Below are positions 16,129-24,462 of a stretch of DNA of 64,000 nucleotides, one piece after another. Positions within the stretch are counted from its first letter, which is position 1. Each line of letters starts with the position of its first letter. Made by a program: the position numbers and the translations under genes. Origin of the DNA: Shuttleworthella satelles DSM 14600 (GTDB lineage Bacteria; Bacillota; Clostridia; Lachnospirales; Lachnospiraceae); assembly GCF_000160115.1 (NCBI RefSeq), contig NZ_GG665867.1:548053-612052 (forward strand), in the 5' to 3' direction. The notes beneath the pieces were generated by a model. The model was not told the DNA's origin and did no database searches. It worked only from the letters and a program-made list of their open reading frames with translations.

Positions 16129-17952
16129 ATGAACGCACGTGAAGAATATGAGCGCTGGCTGAATCAGCTGCCGGCCAAAGACCCGCTTCGCCGGGAACTG
16201 GAGCAGATCCGGGGGAAAGAGGATCAGATCAGGGACCGCTTCTATCAGACGATCAGCTTCGGGACAGCGGGACTTCGGGGGATCTGCGGAGCAGGAACGA
16301 ATCGCATGAATGTCCTCACGGTGGGGAGGGCGACCCGGGGAATCGCGGATTATATTCTGTCCTATGACAGACAGCATCCCGAAGACAAGGTCTGCGATCG
16401 GGGCGTTGCCATCGCCTATGACTGCCGCTATCACTCAAAGGAATTTGCCAATCTGGCTGCGGAGATCTTTGCCGCCAACGGAATCCGGGCCTACAATTTC
16501 CCCTCTCTTCGTCCAACGCCAGAGCTGTCCTTCGCCATTCGCAGGCTGGGCTGTGTGGCAGGGATCAACCTGACCGCCAGCCATAATCCCAGGGAATATA
16601 ATGGCTATAAGGCCTACTGGCTGGACGGGGCGCAGATCTCGGGACAGGTCTCCGAGGGCATGCAGGCGTCCATTGAAAGGCATGACTTCTTTGAGAACTT
16701 TACCAGGCCGGATGATCCGGTGGTCAAGAGAAAAGAAATTGTCATGCTGGGAGAGGAGATGGATCGGGATTACCTCTCCTATGTAACCTCGCTCTATTGT
16801 CATGGGAAGGAGAAGCTGAAGCTGGATCTGCTCATGGTCTATACCCCGCTCAACGGGGCCGGCCGAATTCCCGTGGAGACCCTGGCTAAAGAGCGTGGTT
16901 TTACCGGATTTTATATGGTAAAAGAGCAGGCAGATCCGGATCCGGAGTTCACTACTGTAGTCTATCCCAATCCGGAGGACCCAAAGGCTTTTTCCTACGC
17001 GGAGGAACTGGGGAAGAGAAAAGGGGCGGCTGTTCTCATTGCCACGGATCCGGATGCGGACCGAATGGCAATTGAAATTCAGGACGGACAGGGAGGTTAC
17101 CGCTTCTTAAACGGCAATCAGACCGGAGCCCTTCTGATCCATTATCTGGCCCAAGGCCTGCGGTCTGAGGAGGACCGCTGCCCCAAGGCGCAGGAAGGCT
17201 CAGGAGAGATCTCATCAGATACGAGAGCCAGTGGCAGGGACATAGACGAGATGCTTGCAGAGCGGGAGAATCCGTCAGATGCGGGAAACGGGTCAAGAGG
17301 CTCTTATGCCATGATCAAGTCCATTGTTACCTCTGACTTCGGGGCGGCCATCTGCCGGGCGCATGGGATTGAAGTCTACGAGGCACTGACCGGCTTTAAG
17401 AATATCTGCGGCCGCATTCCTGAGCTTGAGAAGAGGGGGATCTCCTATTTCTTTGGCTATGAGGAGAGCATCGGCTGCGCGCCCGGCTCCTTTGTCCGGG
17501 ACAAGGACGGGGTGGCGGCAGCCATGCTGGTCGCTGAGATGGCGGCTTATTATGCCGGATGCGGCAAGAGCCTGGGACAGGTCTTGGAGGAGCTCTATCA
17601 GACCTATGGCTATTTCGTGGACCACCCCGTCTCCCTGGTCTTAAAGGGAGAGGAGGGATCGGCAAGAATCGCCCGGATCATGGCGTATTTTCGGGCAAAT
17701 GCCTTCGAGAGCTTCGGGGGCCTGCCCCTGGCGCAGACGATCGACTACCGGGATGGATATGAGGATATTCCGCCCGCGAATGTGCTCAAGTATGTCATGG
17801 AGGACGGGTCCTGGTTTGCCATGCGGCCCTCCGGTACAGAGCCCAAGCTCAAGTTCTATTTCTACACGAGAAAGAGAGAAGAGGCGGCTGCCAAAAGCAG
17901 AGTCGAGGAGCTGGCGAAGGCGGTTCTCAAGTTGACAGAGTCGATTCTATAG
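16129..17952 (+). CDS. Phosphoglucomutase/phosphomannomutase (alpha-D-phosphohexomutase), with insertion
   Basis: A 607-residue enzyme that should interconvert glucose-1-phosphate and glucose-6-phosphate. Motifs are the FGTAGLRG opening, the phosphoserine loop TASHNPREYNGYK, the metal loop DPDADRMAIE, sugar loop EESIGC and phosphate-binding loop RPSGTEPK. Compared with the paralog near 40-41.6 kb it carries about 35-40 extra residues (about 345-385, rich in Glu, Ser and Gly) between the third-domain strand and AMIKSIVTSD. That insertion looks like a surface loop. ATG 16129 follows GGGGAGG; an upstream ATG-less extension is rejected. Confidence 0.9.
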   Translation: MNAREEYERWLNQLPAKDPLRRELEQIRGKEDQIRDRFYQTISFGTAGLRGICGAGTNRMNVLTVGRATRGIADYILSYDRQHPEDKVCDRGVAIAYDCRYHSKEFANLAAEIFAANGIRAYNFPSLRPTPELSFAIRRLGCVAGINLTASHNPREYNGYKAYWLDGAQISGQVSEGMQASIERHDFFENFTRPDDPVVKRKEIVMLGEEMDRDYLSYVTSLYCHGKEKLKLDLLMVYTPLNGAGRIPVETLAKERGFTGFYMVKEQADPDPEFTTVVYPNPEDPKAFSYAEELGKRKGAAVLIATDPDADRMAIEIQDGQGGYRFLNGNQTGALLIHYLAQGLRSEEDRCPKAQEGSGEISSDTRASGRDIDEMLAERENPSDAGNGSRGSYAMIKSIVTSDFGAAICRAHGIEVYEALTGFKNICGRIPELEKRGISYFFGYEESIGCAPGSFVRDKDGVAAAMLVAEMAAYYAGCGKSLGQVLEELYQTYGYFVDHPVSLVLKGEEGSARIARIMAYFRANAFESFGGLPLAQTIDYRDGYEDIPPANVLKYVMEDGSWFAMRPSGTEPKLKFYFYTRKREEAAAKSRVEELAKAVLKLTESIL

Positions 17953-18125
17953 GAGTAAATTCGAGCAAAAGGCAGAGCCGGTCTGTCAGAAATCAGGAGT
18001 GACCGGGGCTGAAGCAGGTACCACTCCGCACAGCAGATATCAGTTGATTTTGCATCGCGTCTGTGAGGAGGATCAGGAAGTCCGTACCAGGGACAAGCCG
18101 CAGGAGGAGATGAGGAGGTGTGCGT

Positions 18126-20093
18126 ATGCTTGATGATTATGATAATGCCAGACAGGCGGGGAAACGCCGTGTCAGAGAGGCTATGGCTTCCGGCCAGTAT
18201 CCTTATCTGACGTCTCTGGAGGATCTTGTGCCGGGAGCTCTGCAGGGAGGGGTTCGCAATCTGGGACTGGTTGAAATCCCCATTAAGAAGATTGTCGGTA
18301 CAATGACCAAGGGAAGGCAGAATTCCTTTGCCTCTAACTTCATGCCCCTTCTGGGCGCGTCGACGGAGTTCGCGGAGAAATGGTCCACCCTTTATGACTC
18401 CCAGATGGAAGAGGGGATCCGCGAGCCGATCCTGGCCTATGAGTATATGTGGCGTTTCTATGTGCAGGAGGGCAATAAGAGAGTTTCTGTCAGCGCCTAT
18501 GCCGGTGTGAAGGATATTCTGGCCAATGTGATCCGCATCATGCCCTTCGGACGGCCCAGAGATGAAGAAGAAGCTGCAGAGTTACGCCGTTATCAGGAGT
18601 TTGTGGACTTCTATGAGGTGTGTCCGCTCTATTCCATTGAGTTCTCGCACGAGGGGGACTATGCCAAGCTGGCAGAGGCATGCGGACAGGATTTGGAGCA
18701 TGGCTGGTCAGAAGAGGCCATTAAGGACTTAAAGAGCGCCTACGGCATGTTTGAGCGCATTTTCACGGAACACGGCGGCGACCAGTTGGATATGACGGCG
18801 GCGGACGCCATGCTGATCTATCTGGCGATCTATCCGATAGAGACCCTGGCGAACGAGAGCAAGGCATATTTGGATAGCCAGGTGGATCGGATCTGGAGTG
18901 AGATTACTCTGGCCGGCGGGCAGGGAGATGTCGCTTTGGTTGAGACTGCGGACGCAGAAGAGACGGAGCGGGGAAGCAGAAAAATTTTTTCCTTCCTGCA
19001 GAGGGGGGATGCCTATACGCAAAAACGCCCCTTATCTGTGGCCTTCCTCTACGAGAAGAGCAAGGAAGAGTCCTCCTGGTCTTACGCGCACGAGCTGGGA
19101 AGACTCGCCTTAGAGTCTGAATTCGAAGGGGCGGTGAAGACCATGGCCTTTGACGACTGCGGAGATGAACAGAAGATCTCGAATGCCATTGACCAGGCAA
19201 TGGAGGCGGGCTGCCAGATGGTCTTTACGACCTCTTTAGCTATGATGCCGATCACCCAGCGGGCGGCGATCTTTTATCCGGAGGTTCGCTTCTTAAATTG
19301 TTCTGTCAATTTGGTTTCGAGTGAGGTAATGACTTATTACACCCGGTCCTATGACGCCAAATTTATCATGGGGGCGCTGGCGGCAATGACCAGCGACAAT
19401 CACAAGATCGGCTATCGGGCCAACTTCCCCATCTTCGGCGCGGTGGCGGACATCAATGCCTTCGCGATCGGGGCGGCTATGGTCGACCCCAGGGTGAAGA
19501 TATACCTGGACTGGTCCGGATCCAGGAATTCCAGCTGGGAAGAGCTGCTTGAGAGAGAGGATATCCGGGTGATTTCCGGTCTGGAAATGATCCGCCCCAG
19601 GCAGGCTTCCCGCGAATATGGTCTCTATTGCAGGGATGAGAACGGAATGGTGCATAATCTCTGCGCCCCGCTTAATAACTGGGGTAAATTCTATGAGCGT
19701 CTGCTTCGTCCGATTGTCAGGGGGACGGCATCTCTGAAGGATCGGCAGGAGAATCGCTCGCTCAACTTCTACTGGGGGATGGCGACGGGAGCGGTGGAGT
19801 TGATTTTCTCCAAGCACATTCCCTTCTACTCCCGTAAGACCGCGGAACGTCTGGTCGATGCCATTATGTCGGGTTATATCAATCCCTTTGACGGGGAGAT
19901 TCACTCTCAGGAGGGGATGATCAAGGGACCCAAGGCGCCTCGCTTCTCCAGCCGGGAGATCATCAGTATGGACTGGCTCAATGACAATGTCATAGGCTCC
20001 ATTCCCAGTCTGGAGGAGCTGACGGATGAGGCTAGAGAACTGGTGGCCGTCAGCGGCATCGATACCGTGACGGAGAAAGAGGACGCGCGATGA
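18126..20093 (+). CDS. Cytoplasmic BMP/PnrA-like protein with N-terminal ParB-like domain
   Basis: A 655-residue protein. Residues about 300-590 match the basic membrane protein (BMP/PnrA) ligand-binding fold known from nucleoside-binding lipoproteins: RPLSVAFLYEKSKEESSWSY, then FTTSLAMMP, YDAKFIMGALAAM, IGYRANFPI and a late YWGMATGAVEL. There is no signal peptide or lipobox, so it should stay in the cytoplasm. The first 140 residues resemble a ParB/sulfiredoxin-like domain, with LVEIPIKKIVG and EGNKRVSVSAY matching its G-x-x-R box. It overlaps the next gene by four bases. ATG 18126 has GGAGG seven bases upstream. A ligand-controlled switch is possible; role unknown. Confidence 0.75.
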   Translation: MLDDYDNARQAGKRRVREAMASGQYPYLTSLEDLVPGALQGGVRNLGLVEIPIKKIVGTMTKGRQNSFASNFMPLLGASTEFAEKWSTLYDSQMEEGIREPILAYEYMWRFYVQEGNKRVSVSAYAGVKDILANVIRIMPFGRPRDEEEAAELRRYQEFVDFYEVCPLYSIEFSHEGDYAKLAEACGQDLEHGWSEEAIKDLKSAYGMFERIFTEHGGDQLDMTAADAMLIYLAIYPIETLANESKAYLDSQVDRIWSEITLAGGQGDVALVETADAEETERGSRKIFSFLQRGDAYTQKRPLSVAFLYEKSKEESSWSYAHELGRLALESEFEGAVKTMAFDDCGDEQKISNAIDQAMEAGCQMVFTTSLAMMPITQRAAIFYPEVRFLNCSVNLVSSEVMTYYTRSYDAKFIMGALAAMTSDNHKIGYRANFPIFGAVADINAFAIGAAMVDPRVKIYLDWSGSRNSSWEELLEREDIRVISGLEMIRPRQASREYGLYCRDENGMVHNLCAPLNNWGKFYERLLRPIVRGTASLKDRQENRSLNFYWGMATGAVELIFSKHIPFYSRKTAERLVDAIMSGYINPFDGEIHSQEGMIKGPKAPRFSSREIISMDWLNDNVIGSIPSLEELTDEARELVAVSGIDTVTEKEDAR

Positions 20094-20761
20094 AGATTAT
20101 GGCCATTGCCGATGAGGAGAAGAGAGCCTTCTGGGATTACTTCGACAAGAGCCGATTTGCCGATGTAGATCTGATTATCTCCTGCGGAGATTTAAAGGCC
20201 TCCTATCTGGATTTTCTGGTGAGCATGACCAACAAGCCCCTGCTCTATGTACACGGCAACCACGATCAGGATTACAGGAGAAAATCGCCCCAGGGCTGTA
20301 CCTGCATTGAAGACAGGGTCTATGATTTTCACGGCCTGCGGATTCTGGGACTGGGCGGCTCGGTCCGCTATAACCAGGGCATTTTCCAGTACACAGAAGA
20401 GGAGATGAGCAGGAGAATCCGTCGGGTCAACAACGCAATCGCCCTGCGCGGGGGGATTGACATGCTGGTGACCCATGCCCCGGCCAAGGGCTATGGAGAC
20501 ATGGAAGACCTGCCCCACTGGGGCTTTGCGTGCTTCAATGATCTGATCCGCAGGTGGAAGCCCAAGTATATGCTCCACGGCCATGTCCATCTGAGCTATG
20601 GGGGAGACCGCTTCCACGTGCACGAGGTCGGGACCAGAATCATTAACGCCTATGAGTGTTATGAGCTGGAAGTGGGGGATGAGGATCACCCGCCGGAGGG
20701 CAAGACGGGGTCCGCCCTCTACGATCTCTATGTCTCTATGAGCCGGAAGAGAAACAAGTGA
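20090..20761 (+). CDS. Metallophosphoesterase (YfcE/MJ0936-like)
   Basis: A 223-residue calcineurin-like phosphoesterase. The metal motifs are present: LIISCGDLK (GD), YVHGNHDQ (GNHD), LVTHAPAKGYGD (TH) and LHGHVHLSYGG (GHxH). The usual first D-x-H motif is altered to IADEEKRAFWD, so one metal ligand may differ. The family hydrolyses phosphodiesters such as cyclic nucleotides or phospholipid headgroups. The start overlaps the BMP-like gene (ATGA), so the two are co-produced and probably act in one process. Confidence 0.85.
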   Translation: MKIMAIADEEKRAFWDYFDKSRFADVDLIISCGDLKASYLDFLVSMTNKPLLYVHGNHDQDYRRKSPQGCTCIEDRVYDFHGLRILGLGGSVRYNQGIFQYTEEEMSRRIRRVNNAIALRGGIDMLVTHAPAKGYGDMEDLPHWGFACFNDLIRRWKPKYMLHGHVHLSYGGDRFHVHEVGTRIINAYECYELEVGDEDHPPEGKTGSALYDLYVSMSRKRNK

Positions 20762-20949
20762 TGCTTGCAGTTCCCATACCGGAGAAATTCGAATAAATTG
20801 TCGGATAGACGATGTTCTTTGGGACTGACAGTGTTATACTCGGTTAGACGTATAGATTGGATTTTCATGATGGTGCAATGCCTGGGAAGCGGTCATAGGA
20901 TGATCAATGAGGATGCATATTCCAGGAAGCAGCATTTTGTCGTATGGAA

Positions 20950-21059
20950 AGGAGAGTGAGCTCATGAGCGATGACGGTTATGTCCGAAGTTGCAATGCAG
21001 ACATAGCAGCGGGCAGCATACGAGACTGGCGCCGAATGCGAAAGCAGACACACTCTCCT
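20950..21059 (+). promoter_or_regulatory. mgtE leader: ribosome binding site pairs with distant complement
   Basis: AGGAGAGTG at 20950-20958 is the ribosome binding site of a small reading frame and is perfectly complementary to CACTCTCCT at 21051-21059. The pairing closes a loop of about 90 bases with further internal pairing potential. A TATACT box at 20835-20840 may be the -10 element; no convincing -35 was found. The layout does not match the consensus of the M-box magnesium riboswitch that often precedes mgtE. A regulated leader is inferred from structure and position. Confidence 0.5.
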
Positions 21060-21071
21060 CTGGAGCATTGA
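20964..21071 (+). CDS. Candidate 35-residue leader peptide upstream of mgtE
   Basis: ATG 20964 has AAAGGAGAG with a six-base spacer and opens a frame of 35 codons ending in TGA. The peptide is hydrophilic and Arg-rich in its second half (GSIRDWRRMRKQTHSPLEH), with no membrane helix and no known family. The stop lies 55 bases before the mgtE start. The 3' end of the frame is the strand that masks its ribosome binding site. Leader peptides controlling Mg2+ transporters are known in enterobacteria (MgtL, upstream of mgtA), but those are Pro/Asp-rich and unrelated. Translation is unproven. Confidence 0.4.
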   Translation: MSDDGYVRSCNADIAAGSIRDWRRMRKQTHSPLEH

Positions 21072-21126
21072 AGGGAGTTTTCTTCTCGCGTATTCCGGCC
21101 GCTCTTGCCCGAGAAAGGAGCCTGGA

Positions 21127-22662
21127 ATGGAGAAGAAGCAGTTGGATCCCACACAGGAGGAGCTGATTCAAACGCAGCCGGCGGAAGAGGCTTCTGCCGG
21201 AGAAGAGAAGGTCTTTCCGGAGGATATGGAGCCTCAGAACCGCATGGAGAACGGGGCTGAGTCCAATGAGGATGAGGATATCGAGAAGCCCAATTACGAA
21301 GAAGAAATCGCCTCCATCATTCGAGGAAATATTTCTCCCAAGGTGATGGAAGAGCGGATCATGGACTACCACAGCTCGGATATCGCGGATTCCCTCGATG
21401 TGATGAATGAGACCGAGCGTAAGCGTCTCTATCGGATCCTGGATATTGAGGATCTGTCGGATATCTTCGAGTATGTGGATGAGGACCGGGCCGCCAAATA
21501 TCTGATGGAGATGGATATCCGCAAGCAGATATCCATGATCTCCAATATGGATACCGACAAGGCGGTAGACCTCTTGCGCCTACTCTCTCAGGAGAGGCGG
21601 GAGATTCTGGTCGGCCTTATGGATAAGGATCTGCGCCGGGAAATGGCCATGGTCGCGTCCTTCAGCGAGGAGCAGATCGGAAGCCGCATGACCACCAATT
21701 TCATCGAGATCAAGCGGAATCTGGATGTGCGCGGGGCCATGAAGAGTCTGATCGAGCAGGCGGCGGAAAATGACAATATTTCAACCATTTATGTCGTGGA
21801 TGAGAACGAGGTCTTCTACGGGGCGATCAACCTGAAGGATCTGATTATCGCCCGGCAGACAGACCGCCTGGAAGATTTGATTATTACCTCTTACCCCTAT
21901 GTCTACGCCAAGGAGTCCATTGACAACTGTATTGAGTGGATTAAGGACTACTCCGAGGACTCCATCCCGGCCCTGGATGAAGAGAATCGCGTCCTTGGGG
22001 TCATCACCTCGCAGGATCTGGTCAAGGTGATCGATGAGGAATTAGGAGAGGACTACGCCAAGCTGGCCGGTCTGACAGCGGAGGAGGATCTGTCAGAGAC
22101 AGTGCCAACCTCTATTAAGAAGCGCATGCCCTGGCTGATTATCCTGCTCTTCCTGGGACTGTTTGTATCTACAGTTGTAGGCATGTTTGAGAAGGTTGTG
22201 GCGGAAGTCACTGTGGCCATGCTCTTTCAGTCGCTGATTCTGGACATGGCCGGCAATGTCGGGACCCAGTCTCTGGCGGTAACCATCCGTGTGCTTATGG
22301 ACGAGAATCTGACCCTGGGTCAGAAGATGCGCCTGATCTGGAAGGAGTTCCGCGTCGGCTCGGGCAATGGAATTCTTCTGGCCTCCTTCTCGATCCCGGC
22401 AATCGGTCTCTATCTGCACTTTGCCAAGGCAGAGCCCTGGCTCTATGCTTTCGCCATCTCCGGCTGCGTCGGTGCGGCGCTCTTGATCGCGATGGCCATT
22501 TCCAGCCTGGTGGGGACCATTATCCCCATCGTCTTCAAGAAGGCTCATATTGATCCGGCGGCCGCATCCGGCCCCCTGATCACTACAGTCAATGACCTGG
22601 TGGCCGTTGTGACTTACTACAGTCTGGCCTGGATTTTCCTGATCCAGATGCTGCACTACTAG
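21127..22662 (+). CDS. mgtE: Magnesium transporter MgtE
   Basis: A 511-residue Mg2+ channel. After an acidic, low-complexity N-terminus (about 55 residues) come the MgtE N domain with helical repeats (about 60-190), two CBS domains (about 195-320, including DNISTIYVVDE and EDSIPALDEENRVLG) that sense cytoplasmic Mg2+, and a five-helix membrane domain from about residue 333. Pore motifs include LILDMAGNVGTQSLAVTIR and the late DPAAASGPLITTVND. Length is slightly above the usual 450 because of the acidic tail at the front. AAAGGAG lies upstream of ATG 21127. Control probably occurs in the structured leader. Confidence 0.95.
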   Translation: MEKKQLDPTQEELIQTQPAEEASAGEEKVFPEDMEPQNRMENGAESNEDEDIEKPNYEEEIASIIRGNISPKVMEERIMDYHSSDIADSLDVMNETERKRLYRILDIEDLSDIFEYVDEDRAAKYLMEMDIRKQISMISNMDTDKAVDLLRLLSQERREILVGLMDKDLRREMAMVASFSEEQIGSRMTTNFIEIKRNLDVRGAMKSLIEQAAENDNISTIYVVDENEVFYGAINLKDLIIARQTDRLEDLIITSYPYVYAKESIDNCIEWIKDYSEDSIPALDEENRVLGVITSQDLVKVIDEELGEDYAKLAGLTAEEDLSETVPTSIKKRMPWLIILLFLGLFVSTVVGMFEKVVAEVTVAMLFQSLILDMAGNVGTQSLAVTIRVLMDENLTLGQKMRLIWKEFRVGSGNGILLASFSIPAIGLYLHFAKAEPWLYAFAISGCVGAALLIAMAISSLVGTIIPIVFKKAHIDPAAASGPLITTVNDLVAVVTYYSLAWIFLIQMLHY

Positions 22663-22697
22663 AGATATAGAGATATAGGACAAAAAGTGTTGGTGAA

Positions 22698-22747
22698 AAT
22701 CCCCGCGGCCCTTTTGAATGAAAGGCTGCGGGGATTCATCTTCTTTC
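22698..22747 (+). terminator. Intrinsic terminator 1 after mgtE
   Basis: AATCCCCGCGGCC pairs with GGCTGCGGGGATT, then CATCTTCTTTC follows. The stem is long and GC-rich and probably ends the mgtE transcript. Confidence 0.75.
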
Positions 22748-22777
22748 GGGAGTTACAGGACAAAATGTGTTGATAGA

Positions 22778-22830
22778 AACCCCCTTGATCCCTTTATTTA
22801 CAAGGGATTGAGGGGATTCAATCTTTTTCT
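22778..22830 (+). terminator. Intrinsic terminator 2 after mgtE
   Basis: CCCCTTGATCCC pairs with GGGATTGAGGGG around a short AT-rich loop, followed by ATCTTTTTCT. It sits 80 bases beyond the first and looks like a duplicated copy of the same element. Confidence 0.75.
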
Positions 22831-22959
22831 AGGGAACTTTGAAGGTGGACAAAACAGAGCTATAGAACGAAATGGGTTGATAAAAAGTGTCTCAAGCTCC
22901 TATTCATGACAGAATCTGGGTCAGAGAGCATCTTCATAATATTGCGGATAGGGAAAAGG

Positions 22960-23673
22960 TCAGGACATATCTCTGTTTTCAGTGTCCCAGCCGCGCAAGA
23001 GAGCCTGCAAACCGACCTCGAACTGTGAGGAAAAATCCCAGCTGCCGGTCATCACCTGACCGACCAGACCCTCAAGGGCCTGTCTGTCTGCAGGAGACAT
23101 CGAGGATAGGGCCTCATTGAAACCCGCCAAGGGGCTAGTGACCTCACCACCGGCAGGAGGAGCCGCCTCAGCGGCCGCAAAGCCTGTTGTGTACACAGTT
23201 ACCGAGGTGAAGAGCGCTAGCATATGGTCTGGATGCTGAAAGCCCGCGGCATCAAACGCAACGAGTACCTGTGCAATCAGCGAGAACGATCTTGCAGTGG
23301 CGATGGGGTGTGTCAGGACGAGTTCCACGGCGTTGGGATGGGCAAGGAGTGTGCGGCGGAGCGTACGCGCATAGGAAAGCATGACAGAGTGCCAGCTTTC
23401 GGCGGAGCTTCTGGTCTCGGCGCCTGGAGCGGTCGTAGCGAGAAGCCTCTCGAGAGTCTGGCGCCAGATCCTCTCTGAGACACCGTCCAGAAGGGCAGCT
23501 TTGTCGGGGATATGGCGGTAAAATGCCGTCTGGGACACGCCCAGACGCTTGCCAAGGGCGCGAAAGGACAGGGCATTCAGACCCTCTTCATCCACCAGTT
23601 TCAGAGAGGCAGAGATGATATCGTCTCGTGTGAGCATATGCATACGAGTACCCGCCCTTTCGCCTTTTGACAT
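22960..23673 (-). CDS. TetR/AcrR-family transcriptional regulator
   Basis: A 237-residue regulator. The N-terminal helix-turn-helix (residues about 15-60) includes ISASLKLVDEEGLNALSFRA, then LGKRLGVSQTAFYRHIPDKAALLD. The rest is a helical ligand-binding and dimer domain with FTSVTVYTTGFAAAEAA. It follows the decayed exporter genes on the same strand, and twin palindromes lie upstream of that unit. It is intact while its likely target genes are broken, so it may still control another locus or be on its way out. The ligand is unknown. Confidence 0.9.
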   Translation of the reverse strand: MSKGERAGTRMHMLTRDDIISASLKLVDEEGLNALSFRALGKRLGVSQTAFYRHIPDKAALLDGVSERIWRQTLERLLATTAPGAETRSSAESWHSVMLSYARTLRRTLLAHPNAVELVLTHPIATARSFSLIAQVLVAFDAAGFQHPDHMLALFTSVTVYTTGFAAAEAAPPAGGEVTSPLAGFNEALSSMSPADRQALEGLVGQVMTGSWDFSSQFEVGLQALLRGWDTENRDMS

Positions 23674-23691
23674 AGTAGCTCCTACTTTTGT

Positions 23692-24205
23692 GCTGACATA
23701 ACGCTTCTTACCATATAGTTTAGTATGATAGCACCAATGATGACGATAAGAAAGACGGCAAGCATGCCGACCTGCGGAAGGATGTCCGCGATCGAGGCGC
23801 CGTCCAGGCTTACCGCATGTACGGCGTCAAGAGCCCAATAGGCCGGCGAGAAACGCGAGATGGGCGACGAAGGCCTTACCGCCCAGAAGAGCTCCTTTTG
23901 ATGCCGCGGACATCTTTAGTCTTGGCCACATTCCCCAGGTCTTCTCATGAAAGAAGGATTGAATGATGGTCTGTACCGCCGGAAAGGCTGCGGGAGCCAA
24001 TAAGTACACGGCCTGCATCCGCCGGGAGCATGCCGCACATGATGTTGATGAGCGTGGACTTACCTGCTCCGTTTTTTCCGAGCAAGCCCAGTACCTGGCC
24101 CGCATGTACCTGAAGGTCGATGCCTTTGAGAACATGGTGTTCTCCGAAGGCCTTGCTCACACCTTGCAGGTCCACAAGAGGGGACATCGTTTTTGTATCA
24201 TTCAT
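23692..24205 (-). pseudogene. Remnant of ABC exporter: ATPase head joined to permease tail
   Basis: From ATG 24205 the frame reads the start of a drug-type ABC ATPase (MSPLVDLQGVSKAFGEHHVL, Walker A GLLGKNGAGKSTLINIM) and then breaks soon after CGMLPADAG. The next bases carry, in other frames, pieces of an ABC-2 permease (IIQSFFHEKTWGMWPRLK, then FSPAYWALDAVHAVSLDG and the final helix MLAVFLIVIIGAIILNYMV) ending in TAG at 23692. Signature, Walker B and most membrane helices are missing. At least one large deletion and several frameshifts are needed to explain this. It was once an operon with the downstream TetR gene. Confidence 0.8.
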
Positions 24206-24226
24206 GATTCCTTCTTTCACTAACAA

Positions 24227-24273
24227 GTTTACATCGTTAACTTTACCGGCGCCATAATGTTAACACCGTAAAC
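24227..24273. promoter_or_regulatory. Twin palindromic operators, probably for the TetR regulator
   Basis: GTTTACATCGTTAAC (24227-24241) and GTTAACACCGTAAAC (24259-24273) are each imperfect palindromes of the GTTwAC-N3-GTwAAC type, and together form a larger inverted repeat centred near 24250. They lie just upstream of the decayed ABC-TetR unit. This is the usual place and shape for TetR-family sites. Confidence 0.65.
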
Positions 24274-24355
24274 AAAAGAAGGCAAGAGAGAAATGAAAAA
24301 TATCCAAAAATGTTTGAATTCCAACAGAATTGATTTTCTGATGAACTATGATTGT

Positions 24356-24432
24356 ATCTGTAAGGGAGAGAAAAGATCCTTTACAGATTTGATTTACAAC
24401 AGAATCTGCGCGGAACACAGATTCTGTTTTTG
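24356..24432 (+). promoter_or_regulatory. Attenuator-like leader with terminator before cupin gene
   Basis: ATCTGTAA (24356-24363) can pair with TTACAGAT (24381-24388). A terminator stem CAGAATCTG/CAGATTCTG (24400-24426) with a TTTTT tail follows. CAGATT at 24384-24389 can also pair with AATCTG at 24403-24408, which would prevent the terminator. The terminator ends about 30 bases before the cupin start codon, with no gene between the upstream operators and it. Conditional read-through is inferred. Confidence 0.5.
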
Positions 24433-24462
24433 GACGTCAATTCGCCCGGAAAGGAGATCTAT

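Larger units (their letters stand above)
22678..22880 (+). repeat. Three spaced copies of a leader-like motif with hairpins after mgtE
   Basis: GGACAAAAAGTGTTGGT (22678) and GGACAAAATGTGTTGAT (22758) are followed in each case by a purine-rich link and a strong hairpin, giving 80-base units. A weaker third GGACAAAA begins at 22847. The region has no gene. Confidence 0.6.

Noticed and set aside
20835-21126. M-box (ykoK) magnesium riboswitch before mgtE
   Set aside because: Expected by gene context, but the conserved core blocks of that class could not be found. Reported instead as an unassigned structured leader.
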